Both the position numbers and the translations under genes were made by a program. From assembly GCA_025355255.1 (NCBI GenBank), contig JANYAA010000044.1, forward strand, positions 1 to 5,809: DNA of 5,809 nt. The letters are read 5' to 3'. The stretch comes from Chloroflexota bacterium (GTDB lineage: Bacteria > Chloroflexota > Limnocylindria > Limnocylindrales > CSP1-4). Position 1 is the stretch's first letter; each line of letters starts with the position of its first letter. Below the pieces are notes generated by a model. The model saw only the letters and a program-made list of their open reading frames with translations. It did not search any database and was not told the origin of the DNA. Positions 1 to 5,809 of the stretch are shown in pieces.

Positions 1-508
1 GGCTGGTCTTGCGCTTCGTGGACGATGGTGGAGCCGCTTCCCGGGCGCTGCCGCGGGCGAGTTCGAGCAGGTCCGCGAGCGTCCCCAGCTTGCGGGGGCC
101 CAGGGGGCGCAGGGCTGCGACGAGCCTCTGGCGAGCCGCCACGGAAATCTTCTCCGCGACCTTGAGGCCCGCCGCCGTGATGCGAATGGTCACTACCCGG
201 CGATCCCGGGCGTCGCGGCTCTTTTCCACGAGCTCGCCGGCCTCCAGTCGATCCACAAGGCGAGTGAGATCAGGGTCGTGCTTCACCATGCGATCCCCAA
301 TCCTGCTGCTGGGGAGCCCGTCGGGCTGCGAGCCGCGCAGGATTCGCAGCACATTGAACTGCGACTCCGACAGTCCCGCGGGCTTCAACACTTCGGCGAT
401 CCAGCGCGCCATGGCCTGCGAGGTGCGCTGGATTTCGAGGTAGACCTCTTCCTCGAGCGTGGGAAAGGGCCTGGCCTGCTTGAGTTCTTCGAGGAGTCGC
501 CGTGTCAT
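1..508 (-). CDS. MarR-family winged-helix transcriptional regulator (partial, C-terminus beyond left edge)
   Basis: Reading the minus strand from the ATG at 508-506 gives 169 codons open to the window edge, beginning MTRRLLEELKQARPFPTLEE. It fits a MarR-type DNA-binding repressor, a cytoplasmic dimer. Residues about 17-60 are the first helices (dimerisation and start of the wHTH). Residues about 64-97 hold the helix-turn-helix; the recognition helix contains HDPDLTRLVDRLEAGELVEK, the usual MarR 'TRLVDRLE..GLV' signature with DPD before it. The beta-wing follows at about 98-111 (SRDARDRRVVTIRIT), with the characteristic D-x-R-D-R-R-V pattern. The rest is a C-terminal dimerisation helix and a basic tail (STKRKTS). 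MarR proteins are usually 140-170 residues, so little should be missing. No Shine-Dalgarno sequence precedes the ATG, but a promoter and palindromic operator do. It is divergent from the propeller gene. Ligand and target genes cannot be told from sequence. The family call is firm. Confidence 0.93.
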   Translation of the reverse strand, partial: MTRRLLEELKQARPFPTLEEEVYLEIQRTSQAMARWIAEVLKPAGLSESQFNVLRILRGSQPDGLPSSRIGDRMVKHDPDLTRLVDRLEAGELVEKSRDARDRRVVTIRITAAGLKVAEKISVAARQRLVAALRPLGPRKLGTLADLLELARGSAREAAPPSSTKRKTS

Positions 509-515
509 GAACCAA

Positions 516-544
516 CATTTAGTCGTCGCGAGGACTATCGTCAA
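516..544 (-). promoter_or_regulatory. Predicted sigma-70-type promoter of the MarR gene
   Basis: On the minus strand a TTGACG -35 box (544-539, five of six consensus bases) is followed by a 17-nt spacer and a weak -10, TAAATG (521-516, three of six). Transcription would start about seven bases further on, at or next to the ATG at 508. With no Shine-Dalgarno sequence, this suggests a leaderless mRNA. The weak -10 is the main doubt. Confidence 0.55.
520..537. promoter_or_regulatory. 18-bp palindromic operator, probable MarR autoregulatory site
   Basis: The plus strand reads TAGTCGTCGCGAGGACTA, which matches its own reverse complement at 16 of 18 positions. The arms are TAGTC and GACTA around a perfect TCGCGA centre, with one mismatched pair. 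Size and symmetry suit a MarR dimer. The site fills most of the -35/-10 spacer and overlaps the -10 of the adjacent MarR promoter, so binding there would block RNA polymerase. MarR regulators commonly repress themselves from such sites; that this protein binds here is inference. It ends 11 bp upstream of the MarR start codon. Confidence 0.7.
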
Positions 545-660
545 GAGGAAATGTGCATGGCGGACTCGCCGTCATGGCCATGTGGGAATCGCTTCTCGCG
601 CAGGCCACCCCTTCGCCGCGACTCTCCCAGGCGCGAGGGGCATCGAATACCGATAGGCCC

Positions 661-683
661 GCGCTGCCTCCCGTGGCAGGCGC
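661..683 (+). other. Inverted repeat in the leader of the secreted propeller gene
   Basis: GCGCTGCC (661-668) can pair with GGCAGGCGC (675-683) around a 6-nt loop, with one bulged G at 679. It lies 32 nt upstream of the preferred start codon. The loop side carries CTCC (668-671), complementary to GGAG in the proposed ribosome binding site at 706-711. There is no U-tract, so it is not a terminator. Short GC-rich inverted repeats arise often by chance in DNA like this. Confidence 0.25.
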
Positions 684-705
684 GGGGCGCGAATGCTGAC
701 CCCGT

Positions 706-711
706 GGAGAG
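706..711 (+). promoter_or_regulatory. Ribosome binding site supporting the ATG at 716
   Basis: GGAGAG ends 4 nt before the ATG at 716. The spacing is short but workable, and it favours the start that puts a signal peptide at the N-terminus. A competing AGAGGA at 544-549 lies 7 nt before an in-frame ATG at 557. Confidence 0.5.
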
Positions 712-715
712 CCCG

Positions 716-3280
716 ATGCAGTCCTGTCTCGCGACCGTCCAGGCCGGCGGCATCAGTCTCCCCCACCGCGCGCTCGTCCAGCGCGTCGGCGCGGCGCTCG
801 CCTGCCTGCTCGCTCTGGGTGCGGCGCCAACTCGCGCCCAGCAGGTTCGCGAAATGTGGGTGCCCAACGGCCCCGTGAGCGCGGTGGCGACCGCGAACGG
901 TCTCGTCTATCTCGGGGGCACGTTCACGCAGCTGGGTCCGCCCATCGGCGCATTCGTGGGCCTCGACGCCGGCAGCGGCGCGGCGCTCCAACCCTACGCG
1001 TCCGTCGTCGGCACCGTGAACGCGGTGAGCTCGGACGGCAGCGGCGGCTGGTATATCGGCGGGCAGTTCGCCGCGGTGCAGGGCCAGCCGCGGCAGAACC
1101 TCGCGCGCCTCGACGCCGGCGGCCACGTCACGTCGTGGGCGCCGACGACGTCCTCCTCCGCCGTGGTCAACGCGCTCTCGCTCGACGGCGGGATGCTCTA
1201 CGTCGGCGGCAGCTTCATCGCCATCGACGGTCAGACTCGAGCCTGCCTGGCCGCGTTTGACACCACTACCGGCGGGCTCACCGCGTGGAATCCCGGGGCA
1301 TTCAACGCGGCCGGCACCCTGTCCATCTACGCCCTGCTCACGCGCGGGAGCCTCGTGTACGCGGGCGGCGCGTTCACCCAGGTTGGCGGCGGTAAGCGCA
1401 ACGACGTGGCGGCGCTCGACGCCACCAGCGGCGCGGCGCTGCCGTGGGACCCGAGTCCGAATGGCAGGGTGTACGCGCTCGGCATGCGCTCGCTGGCCCA
1501 CTTCCCCTTCACCGTCACCGTCTACATTGGCGGCGAGTTCACCACGGTCACAGGTCAGCCGCGCAACCAGATCGCCTCGGTCGACGGTGACAGCGGTGCG
1601 CTCAACACCTGGAGCCCGAACGCCACCGGTACCGTGCGCGCCCTCTTCGCCGGGCTGACCGGCCCCGTCTACGCCGCGGGCGACTTCACCAGTATCGGCG
1701 GCTACCCGCGTAACCATGTCGCCGCGCTCGACTCGAACACCGGCGTGGCAACCAGTTGGGACCCGAACGCGAACTACCCCGTGCGCGGCATCGCGCTGCT
1801 CGCCGGCACCGTGTACGTGTGCGGGGACTTCTCCTCGATTGGGGGCGCCGCGCGCGGCCAGCTCGCAGCGCTCGACGGCACCACCGGCACGGCGACCGCG
1901 TGGGACGCGCGACCCAACGGCACGGTAAATGTGGTGGCCGCGGGCGGTAACTCCATATGGATCGGGGGCGGCTTCACCAGTGTCGGCGGCGTGACGCGCC
2001 GTGGCCTCGCCGCGCTCGACGCGTTGAGCGGGCAGCCCACCGGTTGGGCGCCCGTTCTGGGCACGGCGCCGATCTACGGAGCCGTCTACAGCCTGGTCGT
2101 GAGCGCCGGACGGCTCTACGCCGGAGGCAACTTCCCGTCCATCGATGGACTACCGCGCAGCAATCTCGCCGCGTTCGACCTCGGCACCGGTGGCCTGCTG
2201 GGCTGGAACCCGGGCGCAACGTACGCCGGTTCGGGTGGTTACATCATGTCCATGGCGGTGAGCGGCGGAACCGTGTACGTCGGCGGCTACCTCGACACCG
2301 CCGGGGGCCTGCCGCGCACGAACATCGCCGCGCTCGACGCGACCACCGGCGCGGCGACCGCGTGGAACCCGGTCACCACGGACTTCCTTCACGCCCTGGG
2401 CGTTCTGGCGCTCGCAGTGAGTGGCAACACGGTCTACGCGGGCGGCCGGTTCATGGACCTCGGCGGCCAGCTGCGCTCGAGCCTGGCCTCGCTCGACGCC
2501 ACCACGGGCGCGGCGACCGCGTGGAACCCGGCGCCATCGAACGGGATCCTCGAGCTGCAGATCAACGCGATCGCCCCGGTTGGCTCGTCCGTGTACGTTG
2601 GCGGTCAGTTCAACCAGCTGGGCGGCCGGCCGCGCGCGTACCTCGGCGTGGTCGACGCCGTCGCCGGGCTGGCGACGACGTGGGACCCGTACGCGGACTC
2701 CCCGATCAGCGCACTGCTTCCGAGCGGCAACACGCTGTTCGTGGGCGGGGCGTTCGGCAGCCTGGGCGGACTACCGCGCCGTGGCCTGGGCGCACTCGAT
2801 CTCACTTACGGCTCGGTGACGTCGTGGAATCCGCCCGCCCTGATGAACGGTTCGCCCGCCTTTGGTGGCGTCGCGCAGGCGCTGGCCACCGACGGCGGCT
2901 CGATCTACGTGGGTGGCGCCTTCCTCGGGGTCGGTGGCTTTGCGCGCTCGAACTTCGTCGCGTTGACGAGTTCGGTGCTCGATGTGGCCGGGCGCGGCGG
3001 TCCTGAGCCGGCGCAGCTGCGCGCCACGCCCAATCCGTTCCGCGCCCGCGTGGAACTGACGTTCGACCAGCCGCAGGCCGGCGACGTCGAGGTGGCGGTG
3101 TACGACATCGCGGGCCGCCGCGTGCGCGACCTGCATCGCGGCGCGCTGCCCGCCGGGCAGGCGCGGCTCGAGTGGGACGGGCGCGATGGGTCGGGCGGCC
3201 GCGTCAGCGCCGGGGTGTACCTGGTGCGGGCGCAGGCGGGCGAGCGGACGATGACGGCGAGGGTGCTGCGGCTCGAGTGA
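716..3280 (+). CDS. Secreted 14-repeat beta-propeller protein with FlgD-Ig/T9SS-like C-terminal domain
   Basis: An 854-residue predicted exported protein of unknown substrate. Residues 1-41 look like a signal peptide: a long n-region with H17, R18 and R23, a hydrophobic stretch (about 24-37, VGAALACLLALGAA), and likely cleavage after TRA before QQ. Residues about 47-755 hold 14 tandem units of about 51 residues with the pattern VYxGGxFTxxGGxxRxxLAALDxxTGxxTxWNP, resembling delta-60/DUF5122-like and PQQ-like propeller blades. The last unit lacks the TGxxTxWNP strand, while the N-terminus supplies a matching strand (MWVPNGPVSAV), as expected for ring closure. Residues about 766-854 form an Ig-like domain with TPNPF (771-775), VAVYDIAGRRVRDL, WDGRDGSG and GVYLVRA, typical of FlgD-Ig or type IX-like sorting domains, so surface attachment or secretion is likely. 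No catalytic residues are recognised. I chose the ATG at 716 because codons upstream are Arg-rich with more rare codons (AGG, ATA, CGA), and the frame further upstream lies antisense to MarR. It is divergent from the MarR gene and convergent with the kinase gene. Confidence 0.88.
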   Translation: MQSCLATVQAGGISLPHRALVQRVGAALACLLALGAAPTRAQQVREMWVPNGPVSAVATANGLVYLGGTFTQLGPPIGAFVGLDAGSGAALQPYASVVGTVNAVSSDGSGGWYIGGQFAAVQGQPRQNLARLDAGGHVTSWAPTTSSSAVVNALSLDGGMLYVGGSFIAIDGQTRACLAAFDTTTGGLTAWNPGAFNAAGTLSIYALLTRGSLVYAGGAFTQVGGGKRNDVAALDATSGAALPWDPSPNGRVYALGMRSLAHFPFTVTVYIGGEFTTVTGQPRNQIASVDGDSGALNTWSPNATGTVRALFAGLTGPVYAAGDFTSIGGYPRNHVAALDSNTGVATSWDPNANYPVRGIALLAGTVYVCGDFSSIGGAARGQLAALDGTTGTATAWDARPNGTVNVVAAGGNSIWIGGGFTSVGGVTRRGLAALDALSGQPTGWAPVLGTAPIYGAVYSLVVSAGRLYAGGNFPSIDGLPRSNLAAFDLGTGGLLGWNPGATYAGSGGYIMSMAVSGGTVYVGGYLDTAGGLPRTNIAALDATTGAATAWNPVTTDFLHALGVLALAVSGNTVYAGGRFMDLGGQLRSSLASLDATTGAATAWNPAPSNGILELQINAIAPVGSSVYVGGQFNQLGGRPRAYLGVVDAVAGLATTWDPYADSPISALLPSGNTLFVGGAFGSLGGLPRRGLGALDLTYGSVTSWNPPALMNGSPAFGGVAQALATDGGSIYVGGAFLGVGGFARSNFVALTSSVLDVAGRGGPEPAQLRATPNPFRARVELTFDQPQAGDVEVAVYDIAGRRVRDLHRGALPAGQARLEWDGRDGSGGRVSAGVYLVRAQAGERTMTARVLRLE
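902..2980 (+). repeat. Fourteen tandem propeller-blade repeats (about 51 codons each)
   Basis: The cores run in order: LVYLGGTF, GWYIGGQF, MLYVGGSF, LVYAGGAF, TVYIGGEF, PVYAAGDF, TVYVCGDF, SIWIGGGF, RLYAGGNF, TVYVGGYL, TVYAGGRF, SVYVGGQF, TLFVGGAF and SIYVGGAF. The first core starts at residue 63 and the last at residue 729, a mean spacing of 51 residues. Units 2-13 each carry an LAALD-like strand and a W-x-P-like strand; unit 1 has LQPYAS in place of the tryptophan strand, and unit 14 stops after NFVALTSS. Linkers between WNP and the next core vary in length, mainly in units 3-4, 8-9, 9-10 and 13-14, so the units are diverged rather than a fresh expansion. Confidence 0.85.
2332..2531 (+). 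repeat. Nearly identical direct repeat between blades 10 and 11
   Basis: Positions 2332-2372 and 2491-2531 match at 39 of 41 bases, including 25 identical bases (2348-2372 and 2507-2531), at an offset of 159 bp (53 codons). Both encode LDATTGAATAWNP. The rest of the two blades differs clearly, so this patch is more conserved than its surroundings; recent duplication or gene conversion would explain it. Confidence 0.7.
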
Positions 3281-3294
3281 GGCGGGGCCCTCAC
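3277..3294. terminator. Possible bidirectional hairpin between convergent genes
   Basis: GTGAGG (3277-3282) pairs with CCTCAC (3289-3294) across a 6-nt loop. The stem contains the TGA stop of the propeller gene and, on the other strand, the TGA stop of the kinase gene. No U-rich tract follows on either strand, so intrinsic termination is weakly supported. Three of the six pairs arise automatically from two facing TGA codons. Confidence 0.3.
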
Positions 3295-5809
3295 CGCCCG
3301 ATCAACGCCGTCCAGTCAAGAATCAGCCGGATGTCCCTCGGACGCCTGTTGGTGGCTATGCTGACGAGGGTATGACTCCCGTCTTTCGAGGGGGCCCCGG
3401 AGGTGGCGTCGGGAGGAGCGGTGAAGAGCTTTCGCGGCGGACCCGGTTGGAACTGTTCGCCCACCTTCACCGGGACCGCGACGATCGCCCCGCCGCTGCT
3501 GTACACCAAAAGCCGGCCACCGTCTGCCCACCTCGGGAATCCTCCCCCGTCGAGCGAGACCCTGACCTTGCGTCCCGGCTCGGGGAACGACTGGACGTAG
3601 ACCTCGTCCTGGCCCGTCTCGTTGGACCTGTAGGCCAGCCAATGCCCGTCGGGTGAGATCCTGCCGGTCATCTCAAACGAGGCCCCTCTCAGGTAGGGCA
3701 CCGGCTTGCGGTCCCCACTCATGGGAAGGATCCAGAGATCCCACCCTGTCTCGGCGTTCAACGCCGAAAAGACAATGCTGCGGCCGTCGCCAGACCAGTC
3801 ACTGACGAGCTTGAACGCGTCGTCGGTCGTCGTCACGGCGTCCGCACGGCCGTCCATGCCCGCGATGTGGATCTCATCGCGGCCGCCGTGTTGTGAGACG
3901 AAGGCGATCTTGTTCCCATCCGGAGACCACACGGTGGTCGGGGTGCTGGACGAACTGGTGGCGAAGCGCATCGGCACCGAGCGCACCAGGTCCACGATCC
4001 AGATCGCATTGCCGTTCAGGACCGCGGCTCGCTGGCCGTCTGGAGCGATGCTCGACACCTTCCACGGCCCCGGCGGCAGGTCGTACCGGGCGGTGGTCGC
4101 TCCGGTGTTGTCGAGCATTTCCAGATGGGTGTCGGCGGGCACGTTGCGCAGGATGGCCAGCCGGCCGTTTCGCGAAGCCGACGCCACCGGCTCGGCGTCC
4201 ACATCCGAAAGCTCCGGCGCGTCGGCGATCGCGGTCGCTGCTCCCCGGAGTTCGAGCCGCCCGGCATCCAGGCGCTGGGCCATCACGCGACCGTCGCGCT
4301 CAAACAGCACGTACCCCGGCTCGGCATAAACTGCCGCCGACTGGGCCGTCAGCAGTCGCTTGATGGTGTGCGACCGCAAGGATCCCACGTACGTGTCAAA
4401 GCCGGCCGGGCTGCCAGGAAGGACCACGAACAGGAAGTGCTCGCCGTCGGGCAGGAAGCATGGAAAGCGATGCGTGCTCTCGTGCCGGCTCCTGTCGAGG
4501 TTGGTCGCGGCGACCGGGTCGCCGCCTTCGGACGCCACCCGCATCAGCGGACCGCCCGGAGCGGGGGCGAACACGATCGTTCCGTCCCGGCCCCAACTGC
4601 CGCCGCGGCCATTGGGGGCATCGCAGACGCTGGCCGGGCTTCCGCCCGCGGCAGCTATCTTCATCAGCTTCCCGGATGTCCAGGCGAAGTACGCGATGGT
4701 GCGGGAATCGGGTGACCAGAATGGGTGGTGGGCGTCATCCGTGCCGGCAAGGCGGGTTGCCGTCCCGGAGCCCAGCGGGCAGATCCAGATCGAACCAGCG
4801 GCGACGAATGCGATCGCGCGACCATCGGGTGACAGGGCCGTGTCGGAGGCACGGCTCGAAATGTGCGCTTCGGTTGGAGCCTCGATGATTGCCTGGATCG
4901 CTTCGGGTCTCGGGCTCCGTGCGCTCAGCGCCCGCCACACGAGACCCGCCGCGGCGATCAGGCCCACGGCCGCCAGCGTCCACGCGAGCCGTTCGCGGCT
5001 GCGGCGCCTCGCCGCGACCGGCGCCGGCACGCCCGCCTGCGACCCGCCCTCGGCGAGCCACGCGAGCTGCATGCGGATGTCGTGCGCGCTCTGCAGCCGG
5101 TCCGCCGGGTCCTTGGCGAGGCACGCCTGCACCAGCCGCTCGAGCCCGGGCGGCGCCAGCGGGGCCACCTGCGAAATGGCCGCGGGCTGCGAGCCCATGA
5201 TCGACGTGATGAGCGACGCCTGGCTCCTGCCCTCGAACGCGCGCTGGCCGGTCGCCATCTCGTACAGCACGCAGCCGAGCGCCCACAGGTCGCTGCGCCC
5301 GTCCGCTTCCTTGCCCTCGAGCTGCTCCGGCGACATGTACTGGAACGTGCCGACGATTGTGCCCTCGGCAGTCAGGGGCGCGGCCACCGTGGGCGACTGC
5401 GTGAGGGCGGTGTGGGTGATGCCGGACCCGCCCGCTGGACCCGCCATGCCGGTTGCGCGCGCGAGGCCGAAGTCCATGAGCTTGGCTCCGGACTTGGCGA
5501 GCATCACGTTGCCCGGCTTCAAGTCGCGGTGGATCACGCCGGCGCGATGCGCCCGGTCGAGCGCGTCGGCAATCTGCACGCCAAGCTTGAGCACTTCGGG
5601 GCCGGGTAGCGGGCCCCTCGCCAGCCGCTGGGCCAGCGTCTCGCCCTCGATCAGCTCCATCACCAAATAGTCGGTGTCGCCCTCGCGCCCGACGTCGAAC
5701 AGTGTGCAGATGTTCGGGTGATTGAGCGAGGAGACCGTCTTCGCCTCGCGCTCGAAGCGGGCGCGTACCTCGGGGTTGGCGGAGAGATGCAGCGGCAGCA
5801 CCTTGACCG
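3291..5809 (-). CDS. Membrane-anchored Ser/Thr protein kinase with C-terminal PD40/TolB-like propeller (partial, N-terminus beyond right edge)
   Basis: A Hanks-type (PknB-like) kinase fused through one membrane helix to a likely extracytoplasmic propeller sensor. The frame is open to the right edge. The visible start, VKVLPLHL, is the end of the VAxK motif, and the catalytic Lys codon is at 5804-5802. The GTG at 5801 is internal, not a start; the glycine-rich loop is off the window. Numbering from that GTG: helix-C Glu about 19 (FEREAK), hinge VMELIEGETL, catalytic loop HRDLKPGN at 91-98, DFG at 110-112, a Ser/Thr-rich activation loop, GTFQYMSPEQ in the APE position, and DLWALGCVLYEMATG. All catalytic residues in view are intact, so it should be active. 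The kinase domain ends near 250. A basic stretch (RRRSRER) precedes a membrane helix at about 272-290 (4932-4988), placing the kinase inside. Residues about 308-836 hold roughly 12 PD40-like units such as ALSPDGRAIAFV, FWSPDSRTIAYF, VWSPDGNKIAFV and RISPDGHWLAYR, ending in LILDWTALIGR. The signal and targets are unknown. Confidence 0.93.
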   Translation of the reverse strand, partial: VKVLPLHLSANPEVRARFEREAKTVSSLNHPNICTLFDVGREGDTDYLVMELIEGETLAQRLARGPLPGPEVLKLGVQIADALDRAHRAGVIHRDLKPGNVMLAKSGAKLMDFGLARATGMAGPAGGSGITHTALTQSPTVAAPLTAEGTIVGTFQYMSPEQLEGKEADGRSDLWALGCVLYEMATGQRAFEGRSQASLITSIMGSQPAAISQVAPLAPPGLERLVQACLAKDPADRLQSAHDIRMQLAWLAEGGSQAGVPAPVAARRRSRERLAWTLAAVGLIAAAGLVWRALSARSPRPEAIQAIIEAPTEAHISSRASDTALSPDGRAIAFVAAGSIWICPLGSGTATRLAGTDDAHHPFWSPDSRTIAYFAWTSGKLMKIAAAGGSPASVCDAPNGRGGSWGRDGTIVFAPAPGGPLMRVASEGGDPVAATNLDRSRHESTHRFPCFLPDGEHFLFVVLPGSPAGFDTYVGSLRSHTIKRLLTAQSAAVYAEPGYVLFERDGRVMAQRLDAGRLELRGAATAIADAPELSDVDAEPVASASRNGRLAILRNVPADTHLEMLDNTGATTARYDLPPGPWKVSSIAPDGQRAAVLNGNAIWIVDLVRSVPMRFATSSSSTPTTVWSPDGNKIAFVSQHGGRDEIHIAGMDGRADAVTTTDDAFKLVSDWSGDGRSIVFSALNAETGWDLWILPMSGDRKPVPYLRGASFEMTGRISPDGHWLAYRSNETGQDEVYVQSFPEPGRKVRVSLDGGGFPRWADGGRLLVYSSGGAIVAVPVKVGEQFQPGPPRKLFTAPPDATSGAPSKDGSHTLVSIATNRRPRDIRLILDWTALIGR

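Noticed and set aside
9..443. Plus-strand open frame of 144 codons
   Set aside because: It is a Ser/Arg-rich antisense shadow of the MarR gene, which has clear family motifs on the minus strand.
480..540. Plus-strand promoter near the MarR operator for the propeller gene
   Set aside because: GACTAT at 534-539 matches the -10 consensus weakly and has no -35 at a suitable distance; TTGAGT at 480 has no matching -10.
278..715. Upstream extension of the propeller reading frame to an ATG at 278
   Set aside because: The stretch up to 508 is antisense to a convincing MarR gene, and its translation is not protein-like. A start at 716 gives a normal signal peptide.
572..1717. Minus-strand open frame of 381 codons
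   Set aside because: Antisense to the propeller gene; Arg/Gly/Ala/Val-rich low-complexity translation and no recognisable domain. Long shadow frames are expected at this GC content.
902..2980. CRISPR-like or intergenic repeat array
   Set aside because: The periodicity is in the protein sequence of one continuous reading frame; repeats are diverged at DNA level and there are no unique spacers.
1957..3006. Plus-strand open frame of 349 codons in a shifted frame
   Set aside because: Arg-rich out-of-frame reading of the propeller repeats; the real frame has conserved blades throughout.
4360..5670. Plus-strand open frame of 436 codons
   Set aside because: Antisense to the kinase gene, whose catalytic motifs and PD40 units are all on the minus strand.
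5799..5801. GTG as the start codon of the kinase
   Set aside because: The codons before it in frame encode V-K, completing the VAxK motif, so the gene continues past the window edge. Starting at the GTG would remove the catalytic lysine.

Overview
The window is high-GC bacterial DNA with dense coding and short gaps. The gene types suggest an uncultured soil or sediment lineage such as Candidatus Eisenbacteria, Gemmatimonadota or Acidobacteriota. The reasons are a secreted repeat protein ending in a FlgD/T9SS-like C-terminal domain, a Ser/Thr kinase fused to a PD40/TolB-like propeller, and a MarR regulator of the 'DPD..TRL.DRLE' type. This placement is inference from protein style; there is no rRNA or other marker gene here.

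Layout, left to right. (1) Positions 1-508, minus strand: the N-terminal 169 residues of a MarR-family repressor, cut by the left edge. Its promoter (-35 TTGACG, 17-nt spacer, weak -10) holds an 18-bp near-perfect palindrome (520-537), a likely autoregulatory operator. The start codon sits almost at the predicted transcription start and has no Shine-Dalgarno sequence. (2) Positions 509-715: an intergenic region with that promoter/operator and the leader of the next gene, including a small inverted repeat. (3) Positions 716-3280, plus strand: an 854-residue secreted protein with a signal peptide, 14 repeats of about 51 residues that look like beta-propeller blades, and a FlgD-Ig/T9SS-like C-terminal domain. 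(4) Positions 3281-3290: a 10-bp convergent gap inside a small hairpin that contains both stop codons. (5) Positions 3291-5809, minus strand: a membrane-anchored Ser/Thr protein kinase with a long C-terminal PD40/TolB-like region. Its 5' end, including the glycine-rich loop, lies beyond the right edge.

The three genes are not one operon: the MarR and propeller genes are divergent, and the propeller and kinase genes are convergent. The MarR operator could also affect the divergent propeller gene, but no good plus-strand promoter was found beside it. I see no defence system, mobile element, CRISPR array or RNA gene. The most distinctive items are the 14-unit secreted propeller, with apparent N-to-C strand swap, and the palindromic MarR operator.
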